A stretch of 64,000 nucleotides of DNA from Pyxidicoccus xibeiensis (lineage in GTDB: Bacteria > Myxococcota > Myxococcia > Myxococcales > Myxococcaceae), in NCBI RefSeq assembly GCF_024198175.1, contig NZ_JAJVKV010000012.1, positions 186,001 through 250,000 on the forward strand, read 5' to 3'. This document shows positions 26,732-34,675 of the stretch, piece after piece (within the stretch, counting starts at the first letter, position 1; each line of letters begins with the position of its first letter). Below the pieces are notes generated by a model, which did no database searches, had not been told where the DNA came from, and saw only the letters and a program-made list of their open reading frames with translations. The position numbers and the translations under genes are program-made.

Positions 26732-27706
26732 CTACAAGTCGAGCACCAGCCGCCGCGTGCGGGCGCGGGAGACGCAGACGAGCATGCGCTTGTCGCCCGC
26801 GGGCTCCTGCTGGAAGAACGTGTCGCGGTGCTCGGGCTGGCCCTCGCAGACGCGGGTGACGCAGGTGCCGCACGAGCCGGCCTCGCAGTCGCTCTGCACG
26901 GGCACGCCGTTGAGGCGCAGCACGTTGAGCACGGACTGACCGGCGGGCACGCGCAGCACCTGGCCCGTGCTGCGGATGGTGACCTCGAAGTCGGTGTCCA
27001 CCTGGCCGGAGGCCGCGCCGGTGCCCTCGGCGGTGAAGGACTCGAAGTGCACCTTCTCCCAGGGCCACCGGTGCTGGGTGGCGGCGGCGCGCACCGCCTT
27101 CATCAGCCCCGCGGGGCCGCAGCAGTAGAGCCGTGCGCCCGGCGTGCGGCTGGCCAGCAGCCCCTGCACGTCCAGCCCTTTCGTCGGGTCGCCTCCATCG
27201 AAGTAGAAGCGCACGCGGCCCGCGAAGGGCCCCGAAGACAGCAGCTCGCGGAAGGCGGTGCGCTCGGGTGAGCGCGCGCAGTAGTGCAGCGTGTAGGAGG
27301 CGCCGGTGCGCTCGAGCAGGCGCACCATGGCCAGCATGGGGGTGATGCCGATGCCGCCCGCCACCAGCACGTAGCTGCGCGCGAACAGCAGCGGGAAGTT
27401 GTTGGTGGGCGCCCCCACCTCCAGCACGTCTCCCACGCGCACCCGCTCGTGCATGGCGCGCGAGCCGCCGCGTCCCTTGCCATCCCGGTGCACGGCGATG
27501 ACGTAGCGGTGCGTCTCGTCCGGGTCGTTGCAGAGCGAGTACGCGCGCACGTAGTCGCCCGGGCCCGGCACCCGCACCTCCAGATGGGCACCCGCCTCGA
27601 ACGGAGGCAGTGCGCCTCCATCCTCCGAGACCAGCTCGTACGAAAGGATGTCCTCGGCCTCGCGAGCAATGCCCGCGACCCGGACGCGCAAGGTCTCATT
27701 CACCAC
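26732..27706 (-). CDS. PDR/VanB-type oxidoreductase (flavin, NAD(P)H and [2Fe-2S])
   Basis: A 324-residue reductase of the phthalate-dioxygenase-reductase family. The flavin domain has RAYSLCN (FMN contact), the NAD(P)H domain has YVLVAGGIGITPMLAMV and YCCGPAGLM, and the C-terminal plant-type ferredoxin domain has CEAGSCGTC with the fourth cysteine in LVCVSR. Such proteins pass electrons from NAD(P)H through FMN to a Rieske oxygenase. No oxygenase gene is in the window, so the partner is elsewhere or the enzyme serves another acceptor. The gene converges on the S41 peptidase and has a GAAGGGGGAA ribosome site. Confidence 0.92.
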   Translation of the reverse strand: MVNETLRVRVAGIAREAEDILSYELVSEDGGALPPFEAGAHLEVRVPGPGDYVRAYSLCNDPDETHRYVIAVHRDGKGRGGSRAMHERVRVGDVLEVGAPTNNFPLLFARSYVLVAGGIGITPMLAMVRLLERTGASYTLHYCARSPERTAFRELLSSGPFAGRVRFYFDGGDPTKGLDVQGLLASRTPGARLYCCGPAGLMKAVRAAATQHRWPWEKVHFESFTAEGTGAASGQVDTDFEVTIRSTGQVLRVPAGQSVLNVLRLNGVPVQSDCEAGSCGTCVTRVCEGQPEHRDTFFQQEPAGDKRMLVCVSRARTRRLVLDL

Positions 27707-28158
27707 CGTGTTCCCCCTTCCCCAATCCCACCGCGGGTATCCGTGGGCTCCCGGTCACCGCGGTCCGGACATTGGCCAGCAGCCCTGCAGCCGGTGATTG
27801 CTCCGGCATCCCGGGTGTTCGTTCGCTGGCTGCCATCCAAGAGCCTTGAGTCCTCGTGAGACGACGTGGAAACCCCGCATCGCTTGCAACTCCGGGCTGA
27901 CTTCGTCCCAAGGCGATGACACAGGGCGGCACTCCAGGGTCAAAGGCTGGCACTCCAGGGCAGCCCTGGCGAAGTACCCAAGGCCCGGGTGGAGCCTGCC
28001 TGCCTGCCGGACATCCCGGCGGGCGAGCCATCCCCGTGCCGCCACGGCATCCGTGCCGGGCCATCCCCACCATCCAGGACGTGCCGCGCTGCGCCAGGAG
28101 CCGGGGGGGCCTCGGGCCCGGAGCCGCGCGGCTTCAAGACCTCGGGGGAGGAGGACCC
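27707..28158. other. Divergent intergenic region, no gene seen
   Basis: This 452-bp region separates the reductase (-) and hemerythrin (+) genes. It contains a direct repeat GGCACTCCAGGG near 27931 and 27952 and several imperfect copies of CATCCC-type motifs, but no credible gene. The ribosome site GGGGGAGGAGG for the hemerythrin is at its right end. Confidence 0.5.
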
Positions 28159-28785
28159 ATGGATGCCATTGCATTGCTGAAGGCCGACCACAAGACGGTG
28201 GAGCAGTTGTTCCGCAAGTACGAGAAGGCGGGACCCAATGCCCACAAGCTGAAGCGCAAGCTGGTGGACCAGATGGTGCGCGAGCTGTCGATGCACGCGT
28301 CCATCGAGGAGCAGGTCTTCTACCCGGCGGTGCGTGCGCGCGCGGAGGAGCTGGGGGACGACGTGCTCAACGCGCTGGAAGAGCACCACGTGGTGAAGCT
28401 GACGCTGGCGGAGCTGGACGCGCTGCCGCCGGAGGCGGAGCGCTTCGACGCCAAGGTGCACGTGCTGATGGAGAACGTGCGCTCGCACGTGCTGGACGAG
28501 GAGAGCGAGCTGTTCCCCGCCGTGAAGAAGGCCTTCCGTCCCCAGGAGCTGCGGACGATGGCGGACGTGCTGGAGATGGCGAAGAAGGCGGCGCCCACCC
28601 GGCCGCACCCGCTGGCGCCGGACACGCCGCCGGGCAACATCGTCGCGGGCGCGATGTCGGCGGTGATGGACATCGGCCGGGACGCGCTGCGCTCCGCGCG
28701 CCGCAAGGCGGCCACCAAGGTGCGCTCCGTCGCCGGGCTGCGGCCGGGCGCCCAGGAGCCGGGCGCGGACGCCACGACGCACTAG
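28159..28785 (+). CDS. Hemerythrin HHE-domain protein
   Basis: A 208-residue protein. Residues 1-145 form a hemerythrin-like four-helix bundle with the metal ligands in order: His11 (KADHKTVEQLF), HASIEEQVFYP, EEHHVVKLTLAEL, and VRSHVLDEESELFPAV. This fold binds a di-iron centre and, in bacteria, senses or scavenges O2, NO or iron. The remaining 60 residues are basic and low in structure (RSARRKAATKVRSV). The start is fixed by a very strong ribosome site. A nested hairpin follows the gene. Confidence 0.9.
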   Translation: MDAIALLKADHKTVEQLFRKYEKAGPNAHKLKRKLVDQMVRELSMHASIEEQVFYPAVRARAEELGDDVLNALEEHHVVKLTLAELDALPPEAERFDAKVHVLMENVRSHVLDEESELFPAVKKAFRPQELRTMADVLEMAKKAAPTRPHPLAPDTPPGNIVAGAMSAVMDIGRDALRSARRKAATKVRSVAGLRPGAQEPGADATTH

Positions 28786-28857
28786 CCGGGCGCGGACGGA
28801 CGGTGCTCTCACTTCCTGAGGGAAGGAGGGAGCACCTTCCGGGAGTGGGAAGTGAGT

Positions 28858-28892
28858 GGGCCCCGAGACGGAGTGAATGCCGTCCGGGGCCC
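28858..28892 (+). terminator. Nested hairpin after hemerythrin gene
   Basis: Outer stem GGGCCCC (28858-28864) with GGGGCCC (28886-28892), and inner stem GACGG (28867-28871) with CCGTC (28880-28884). It lies about 70 nt after the hemerythrin stop codon and before the SIMPL gene. A second stem, GGTGCTC with GAGCACC, lies just before it (28802-28836). Confidence 0.55.
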
Positions 28893-28980
28893 TGCCGTCC
28901 CAGGGGGTGAGGACGTCGTCAGCCGACGCCGCACCGCACCCGCCCGAGGAGGCGCCATGCTCCACACCTTTCGTCCCTGA

Positions 28981-29709
28981 TTGCTCACCGCTGTCCTGCT
29001 CACCGGCCTGGTGGCCACCGCGCAGTCTCCGTCCGTGCCCGTGCCGCGTCCCCCGGTGGACCCGCTGGTGCGGACGATTCGCGTGGAGGGCACGGGCGAG
29101 GTGAAGGCCCAGCCCGACGAGGCCTTCATCGACTTGGCGGTGGAGACGCTGGCGCCGACGGCGAAGGCGGCGGGAGAGCAGAACGCGAAGCGAATGGAGA
29201 AGGTGATTGCGGCGCTGACGTCCGCGGGCATCGCCCGGCGGGACATCCAGACGCGCAACTACTCGGTGTATCCGGACTACGCGCCGCAGGGCCCGAACGA
29301 GCAGGAGCCGAAGCTGCGGGGCTACCGCGTGAGCAACCTGGTGAGCGCCCATGTGACGGAGCTGTCCCGCGTGGGGAGCCTGCTGGACCAGGCGCTGGCT
29401 GCGGGCGCGAACCGGGTGGACCAGGTGCGCTTCGGGCTGAGCCGTGAGGACGCGGTGCAGGGCGAGGCGCTGCGGCAGGCGGTGGCGCGGGCGCGCAAGT
29501 CGGCGGAGGTGCTGGCGGCATCGCTGAACGTGAAGCTGGGCGCGGTGCTGGACGTGAGCACGGTGACGGAGCCCCCGCGGCTGTACGCGGCGCGCTTCGC
29601 CATGGCGGAGGTGGCGGATGCCCGCGCCTCGACGACGCCCATCCAGCCGGAGGAGCAGACGGTGCAGGCGAAGGTGACGCTCATCTTCGCCATCGAGGCC
29701 GCGCGGTAG
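28981..29709 (+). CDS. SIMPL-domain (DUF541) protein with interrupted signal peptide
   Basis: A SIMPL/DUF541 protein of 242 residues from TTG 28981. The core reads IRVEGTGEVKAQPDEAFIDL, then AGIARRDIQTRNYSVYPDY and GYRVSNLVSAHV, the usual pattern of these envelope proteins, whose role is unknown although some interact with kinases or oxidative stress. The signal peptide (LLTAVLLTGLVATAQS) lacks its basic N-terminus in this frame. An ATG at 28957 with an excellent ribosome site (CGAGGAGG) starts MLHTFRP in the same frame, but the next codon is TGA, immediately before the TTG. The gene either carries a nonsense change, is read by reinitiation at TTG, or contains a sequencing error. Confidence 0.75.
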   Translation: MLTAVLLTGLVATAQSPSVPVPRPPVDPLVRTIRVEGTGEVKAQPDEAFIDLAVETLAPTAKAAGEQNAKRMEKVIAALTSAGIARRDIQTRNYSVYPDYAPQGPNEQEPKLRGYRVSNLVSAHVTELSRVGSLLDQALAAGANRVDQVRFGLSREDAVQGEALRQAVARARKSAEVLAASLNVKLGAVLDVSTVTEPPRLYAARFAMAEVADARASTTPIQPEEQTVQAKVTLIFAIEAAR

Positions 29710-29896
29710 CCGTTCCGCTGGACGAGGCGACGGGGTGGCCCTCCGTCGTCCGCCCGCTGGCCTTCGAGGCACGAGGCGCCCGGGCCCGTGGGTTCTCGGC
29801 CGCCCCCGCCGTCCTCATGTTGAGGAGGAGACGGAGGGAGGCCGGGGCCGAGCCTGGGCCCTGGGGGCTCCTTCCCGGGCGGGAGGGCACGAGACG

Positions 29897-30442
29897 ATGA
29901 GCGGCGCACGTGGCTGGACGTGGCTGGCGCTCCTGGTGGGCGCCCTGGGGCTCGGGTGCGAGCGGGGCGAGGGGCTGCAGGGGCCTTCGGCGGGCGAGCG
30001 TGAGGGGCGCTCCGAGGTGCTGCGAGAGCTGATGGCCTCGCGCGAGCCGGCACCGGACCCCGAGTCCCTGAAGGGGCCCGACGCGATGGTGCAGGAGCCT
30101 ACGGGACAGGGCGGCTCGGGACGTCCCGAGCCCACCGGGAGCGTGCAGGGGCACGTGACGTGGGTGGGCGACAACGAGCTGCTCATCCGGGACCTGGCCG
30201 GCGTGGAGCGGGACCTCGAGGTGAACCCGGGCACGCGCATCCTGCTGAAGGGCAAGTCCCTGGGGCTGGGCGGGATGTGGACGGGCGATGAGGTCCGCGT
30301 GAGCTACGACGAGGGCCCCGGAGGCTGGGTGGCGCGCGAGGTGGAGGTGCTGCCCCGGCCGGAGCCGGAGGTCCTGCCCAACCTGCGCGAGACTCCCCAG
30401 GGCCGCGCGCGGCCGGGCGCCGAGCCCACGCCCCCGCGCTGA
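29897..30442 (+). CDS. Lipoprotein with OB/SH3-like domain
   Basis: A 181-residue lipoprotein with signal ending LGLGC. A disordered Glu/Pro-rich stretch (about 22-80) precedes a small beta domain, GSVQGHVTWVGDNELLIRDLAG through MWTGDEVRVSYDEG, which looks like an SH3-like or OB-like barrel. The C-terminus is Pro/Arg-rich. No family name or function is clear. It ends 3 bp from the convergent Ig-repeat nuclease gene. Confidence 0.72.
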   Translation: MSGARGWTWLALLVGALGLGCERGEGLQGPSAGEREGRSEVLRELMASREPAPDPESLKGPDAMVQEPTGQGGSGRPEPTGSVQGHVTWVGDNELLIRDLAGVERDLEVNPGTRILLKGKSLGLGGMWTGDEVRVSYDEGPGGWVAREVEVLPRPEPEVLPNLRETPQGRARPGAEPTPPR

Positions 30443-30445
30443 ACC

Positions 30446-33400
30446 TCAGAACGCGCCGCCATCCGCGCGCCGTCCCGGAGAGGCATTGAGGCCCGGGTTG
30501 AGCGTGGTGTGGGGGACGAAGCCCGCGTCCGGCACGGCATCGGGTCTCCGGTTGATGGAGCGGTTGTCCTCGGTGGTGGTGTAGGGCACCAGGTCCGCGA
30601 TGCCGCCGTCGGAGATGTGGAGGTACGCGGTGTCCCCGTCGTTGTTGAGCCCGAGGAATCCGGTGGAGGCGGCCACGGTGTTGGGCGTGCCGGCCGGAAA
30701 GCCGCGGGGGCCGCCGAAGACGACGAAGGCGCGGCCCGGGGCGAGCGTCGTCCCGGAGGCGAAGACGTGACGCTCGGCCGTGGAGTCGCGCAGGCTCCAG
30801 CCGGACAGGTCGGCGCTGGTGGAGCCGGCGTTGACCACCTCGATGAACTCGTAGTGGGAGTCTCCCACGCCGCCGTCGAGGGAGGGCTCGTTGGCGAGCA
30901 CCTCGTTGATGAACAGGTGCGGCGCGGGCGAGGGCCCTGGGAGGTGGCCCTCCAGTACATAGCGGCTGATGACGGGGTAGTGGTCGCTGACGGTGTTCCC
31001 GTAGTTGTGAGGGGACGTGTTGGGGCGCAGCACGCGGACCGAGCCGGGCAGGTAGTCGGCGGCCATCTCGTTGGTGGCGAGCGTGTGGTCGATGGCGTCG
31101 GGGTAGTTGACGGTGGTGCGCTCACCGGCGAGCGACAACGGCCGGGTGATGAAGGTGTAGTCGGAGGCGTCGAGCAGGAAGGACTCGAAGGGGGTGACGA
31201 GCGGCACGCCACCACTCTCCGTAATCGAGTGGTCGACGTCGTCATTCCAGTCGCCGATGACGAGCACGCGCTCGAAGGGCAGCTGCGAGTCGAGGTAGCT
31301 CTTGAGCGCGGCGCTGGCGCGCTGTCGCTGCCCATAGGCGTCCAGGTCTTCGAACGCCTTCATGTGGACGACGATGACGGTGAGGTTTTCATCGGCACCG
31401 TGGGCGCGGACGGTGAAGTCCACGCGCAGGGGCGGACGGCCAGCGAAGTCGAAGGCGGCCTCGGTGAGGATGAGGTAGGCACCGAGGAAGGTGAGGGTGC
31501 TGTCGTAGAGGATGCCGGGCTTCTGCTCTCCGTTGCCGTACCAGAAGTCGCCATCGGGAACGTAGGCGACGTCATTGGCGAGGAAGCCGCTGTAGCCGGG
31601 CAGCTGGGCCTTGAGGGTGTCGAAGTCGTTGGAGTCCACCATCTCCACGAGTCCCCACACGTTGACGCCCGCGTCACTGCTCAGGATGTCGCGCGCGTAG
31701 GCAATCTGCAGGTCGTCGGGAGTGCCGCCATCGGAGGTCGAGCTCGGAGGTCCCTGGTTGGGCGCGCCGAACCACTCGATGTTCCAGTGGCCCACGGTGA
31801 ACAGGGCGCCCGCGCCGCTCACGAAGAGGGACAGCGTGCGCGGGGGCGACTGGCTCTCGGAGTCGCTCACGGTGACGGTGAAGCTGGAGGTGCCGGTGGC
31901 CGTGGGCGTGCCGGAGAGGACGCCCGTGGAGGACAGGGACAGCCCGGAGGGCAGCGCGCCGGTGTGGCTCCAGGACAGGGGCGCCCGCCCGTTGGAGGCG
32001 GTGAGCGTGGCGCTGTAGGGCTGGCCCACGGTGGCCTGCGGGAGCGAGGTCGTCGTCACGACGGGCGGCGCGTAGATGGGGAGGGTGATGGCGCGCACGG
32101 AGGCGCGGTTGTTGGCGTCGGAGACGCGCACCTCGAAGGATGTGGAGCCGCTGGTGGGCGTGCCGCTGATGCGCCCCGTGTAGGCGTTGAGCGACAGCCC
32201 CGTGGGGAGCGCTCCCGAGGCAATGCTCCAGGTGAAAAGCGCCTTGCCCCCCGCTGCGGACAGCTGGGTGGAGTAGGCCTCGCCGACGCGACCCTCGGGA
32301 TGCGAGGTGTTGACGACGGTGGGGAGCAGGTACGTGGTGAGGACGAAGGGCTGCGTCGCGGTGCGCCCGTTCGCGTCGGAGACGCTGACCTGGCCGGAGG
32401 TGGTGCCCACGGAGTGGGGCGTGCCGAAGAGCTCGCCGCTGCTGGTGAGGACGAGCCACGCGGGGCGGGTGCCGGGCGTGAAGAAGACGTAGGGTGGCTT
32501 GCCGCCGGTGAGGAAGTACCTGGCGCTGAACTCCTCCGAGACATAGCCGTCGAGCTCGAGGCCGGGTCCCGAGAGGGACAGCGGCACGTACACGGCGAGG
32601 GTGAGCGACCGGGTGGCGCCGCGGCCCGCGCTGTCGGTGACGCGGAGGGTGACGGAGAAGGTGCTGGCATTGTCACCGGGGGTGCCGGAGAGGGCGCCGG
32701 TGCTCGGCGTGAGGGTGACTCCCGTGGGCAGCGAGCCGGAGGCGATGGACCAGGTATGCGGCGCGCGTCCGCCCGTGGCGGTGAGGCTGGCGGAATACGT
32801 GCTGCCCGAGTAGCCGTCAGGGAGCGCGCTGGTGGTGATGGTGGGCGGACCGTAGACGGCGAGCACCCACGTGCGGCTGTCGGTGCGTCCGCCCTCGTCG
32901 GCGACGCGGACGGTGAAGGAGGACGTGCCGGCGGCCGACGGTGTGCCGCTGAGCGTGCCGTTCGGTGAGAGGCCCATTCCCGCGGGCAGGGAGCCGGAGG
33001 CGAGTGACCAGGTCAGCGTGCCCCGGCCGCCCGTCGAGGAGAGGCGCTGGCTGTAGGGCTGTCCCAGGTCACCGTCCGGCAGCGTGGTGGAGGTGATGGC
33101 GGGAGGTGCGTGGACGGTGATGGAGACGGAGCGCGTGGCGGTGCGGCCATTGGCGTCGCGAGCGATGACGTCGAAGGCGAAGCCGCCCGCCAGGGAGGGC
33201 CGGCCGTGGAGGAGCCCCTCGGGTGCGAGCGTCAGCGAGGGAGGCAGCTCGCCGGAGGCGGTGAAGACATACGGCGCCCTGCCACTGGAGGCCGTGAAGG
33301 GGAGCGCGACGCTGTCATTGACGTAGACGCTCTGGGCAGGCACCGCGGCGACGGAGGGAGGCGCATACGTGGCGAGCGTCACTTCACGGGTATCGCTGGC

Positions 33401-34510
33401 ACCATCGGCATCGGTGACGCGGACGGTGAACGAGGACGTGCCCGCGGTGGTCGACGTGCCCTCGAGGACACCTGACGCGAGGAGGCTCAGTCCCGTGGGC
33501 AGGGGGCCCTGCGTGAGGGCCCAGGTGTACGGAGGCTGGCCGCCCGCGGCGGAGAGGGCATGGCCATAAGCGGCGTCGGTATACGCGTCCGGCAGGGTGG
33601 TGGGCGTGACAGTGAGGCCGCCGCGAACGGAGAGCTGGAAGGAGGCGGAGGCGGCGCGGTCATTGCGGTCCTGCACCTCGACGGTGAAGGACGCGGCGCC
33701 CGCGGTGGTGGGCGTGCCGAGGATGGCGCCCTCCTCCAGCCGGAGTCCCGCGGGCAGCGAGCCCGAGTTGATGCGGAAGGTGAGCGGCCCCCGGCCGCCC
33801 GTGGCCTGCAGCGCGGCGGAGTAGGGCACGCCGACGACGGCGAGGGCGAGCGGGGTGCTTGAGAGGGAAGGCGGCGCGAAGACGGAGAGGGGAAGGTCGC
33901 GCTGGGCGGAGAGGCCGGCGGCGTCCTGGACGCTGACGGTGACGGCGAAGGTGCCCGAGGCCACGGGGGGACCGGTGAAGCGGCCATTCGCTCCGAGCCG
34001 AAGGCCCGACGGCAGGGCGCCGCCCGCGAGGGTCCAGGTGTAGGGCGCGGTGCCGCCCGAGGCCTCCAGTGAGACGGAGTACTCGGTGCCGAGATACGCA
34101 TCCGGGAGGGCCGAGGTGGTGACCTGGAATCCCGAGCCACGGACTTCAATGACAAACGTCCCGCGAGCGGAGCGGGCACGCGAGTCACGGACCTCGAGGG
34201 TGAAGGAGGCGGAGCCCGAGGTGGAAGGAGTGCCGGTGATTTCGCCCGAGCTGGAGAGCGTCAGGCCCGCAGGCAGGGAGCCTTCGACGAGGTGCCAGGA
34301 GTACGGAAGGGAGCCACCGGAAGCGGAGAGGCTCGCGCGGTAGGGCGAGGCGACGGTGGCGGCCGGGAGGGCGTCGGTGGAGAGGGTGAGCGCGGAGTCC
34401 CCGCCGTCCTCGGGGTTTGAGCCAGCATCCGTGCCGGGAGTGGGGTTCGAGCCGGGACACGCCGTCAGGAGGAGGGCGAGCAGCAGCGACAGGACGCGTG
34501 GGAACCGCAT
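30446..34510 (-). CDS. Ten-Ig-repeat surface nuclease with lamin-tail domain
   Basis: A 1354-residue lipoprotein (signal ending LLLTAC). Residues about 40-880 are ten copies of an about 80-residue putative Ig (He_PIG-type) domain, each with a GxPYTW, GxLPxGLxL and GTPxxxGxxxFTV pattern. Next is an endonuclease/exonuclease/phosphatase domain of the DNase I fold (about 895-1195): VGHWNIEWFG, VIVVHMKAF, VLVIGDWND and SDHYPVISRYVL, the catalytic Asn, Glu, Asp and His regions. The C-terminus is a lamin-tail-like domain (LFINEVLANEP, LSGWSLRDS). It probably extends from the outer membrane and cuts nucleic acid or phosphodiesters outside the cell. Confidence 0.9.
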   Translation of the reverse strand: MRFPRVLSLLLALLLTACPGSNPTPGTDAGSNPEDGGDSALTLSTDALPAATVASPYRASLSASGGSLPYSWHLVEGSLPAGLTLSSSGEITGTPSTSGSASFTLEVRDSRARSARGTFVIEVRGSGFQVTTSALPDAYLGTEYSVSLEASGGTAPYTWTLAGGALPSGLRLGANGRFTGPPVASGTFAVTVSVQDAAGLSAQRDLPLSVFAPPSLSSTPLALAVVGVPYSAALQATGGRGPLTFRINSGSLPAGLRLEEGAILGTPTTAGAASFTVEVQDRNDRAASASFQLSVRGGLTVTPTTLPDAYTDAAYGHALSAAGGQPPYTWALTQGPLPTGLSLLASGVLEGTSTTAGTSSFTVRVTDADGASDTREVTLATYAPPSVAAVPAQSVYVNDSVALPFTASSGRAPYVFTASGELPPSLTLAPEGLLHGRPSLAGGFAFDVIARDANGRTATRSVSITVHAPPAITSTTLPDGDLGQPYSQRLSSTGGRGTLTWSLASGSLPAGMGLSPNGTLSGTPSAAGTSSFTVRVADEGGRTDSRTWVLAVYGPPTITTSALPDGYSGSTYSASLTATGGRAPHTWSIASGSLPTGVTLTPSTGALSGTPGDNASTFSVTLRVTDSAGRGATRSLTLAVYVPLSLSGPGLELDGYVSEEFSARYFLTGGKPPYVFFTPGTRPAWLVLTSSGELFGTPHSVGTTSGQVSVSDANGRTATQPFVLTTYLLPTVVNTSHPEGRVGEAYSTQLSAAGGKALFTWSIASGALPTGLSLNAYTGRISGTPTSGSTSFEVRVSDANNRASVRAITLPIYAPPVVTTTSLPQATVGQPYSATLTASNGRAPLSWSHTGALPSGLSLSSTGVLSGTPTATGTSSFTVTVSDSESQSPPRTLSLFVSGAGALFTVGHWNIEWFGAPNQGPPSSTSDGGTPDDLQIAYARDILSSDAGVNVWGLVEMVDSNDFDTLKAQLPGYSGFLANDVAYVPDGDFWYGNGEQKPGILYDSTLTFLGAYLILTEAAFDFAGRPPLRVDFTVRAHGADENLTVIVVHMKAFEDLDAYGQRQRASAALKSYLDSQLPFERVLVIGDWNDDVDHSITESGGVPLVTPFESFLLDASDYTFITRPLSLAGERTTVNYPDAIDHTLATNEMAADYLPGSVRVLRPNTSPHNYGNTVSDHYPVISRYVLEGHLPGPSPAPHLFINEVLANEPSLDGGVGDSHYEFIEVVNAGSTSADLSGWSLRDSTAERHVFASGTTLAPGRAFVVFGGPRGFPAGTPNTVAASTGFLGLNNDGDTAYLHISDGGIADLVPYTTTEDNRSINRRPDAVPDAGFVPHTTLNPGLNASPGRRADGGAF

Positions 34511-34611
34511 GGAGACTCCGGCCCCCGAACCCGGGCCCACTGAAGATGAGCGCGTCACTGTAGTGCCACACGGTGACAGTGACGTACGGGTCTTCATCCA
34601 CCCATCCGGGG

Positions 34612-34649
34612 AAACAAAAGGGCCGCGGCTCCCTGGGGAACCGCGGCCC
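34612..34649 (-). terminator. Rho-independent terminator of the Cys-rich protein gene
   Basis: Read on the minus strand, a 9-bp stem (GGGCCGCGG and CCGCGGCCC, plus-strand arms 34620-34628 and 34641-34649) is followed by TTTTGTTT (34612-34619). It starts 26 nt after the stop codon of the upstream minus-strand gene. This is the best intrinsic terminator in the window. Confidence 0.85.
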
Positions 34650-34675
34650 GGATGATTCAACCGTGAGCCGTGAGG

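Noticed and set aside
34545..34575. Sigma-54-like TGGCAC upstream of the Ig-repeat nuclease on the minus strand
   Set aside because: The -12 GC is not at the required spacing.
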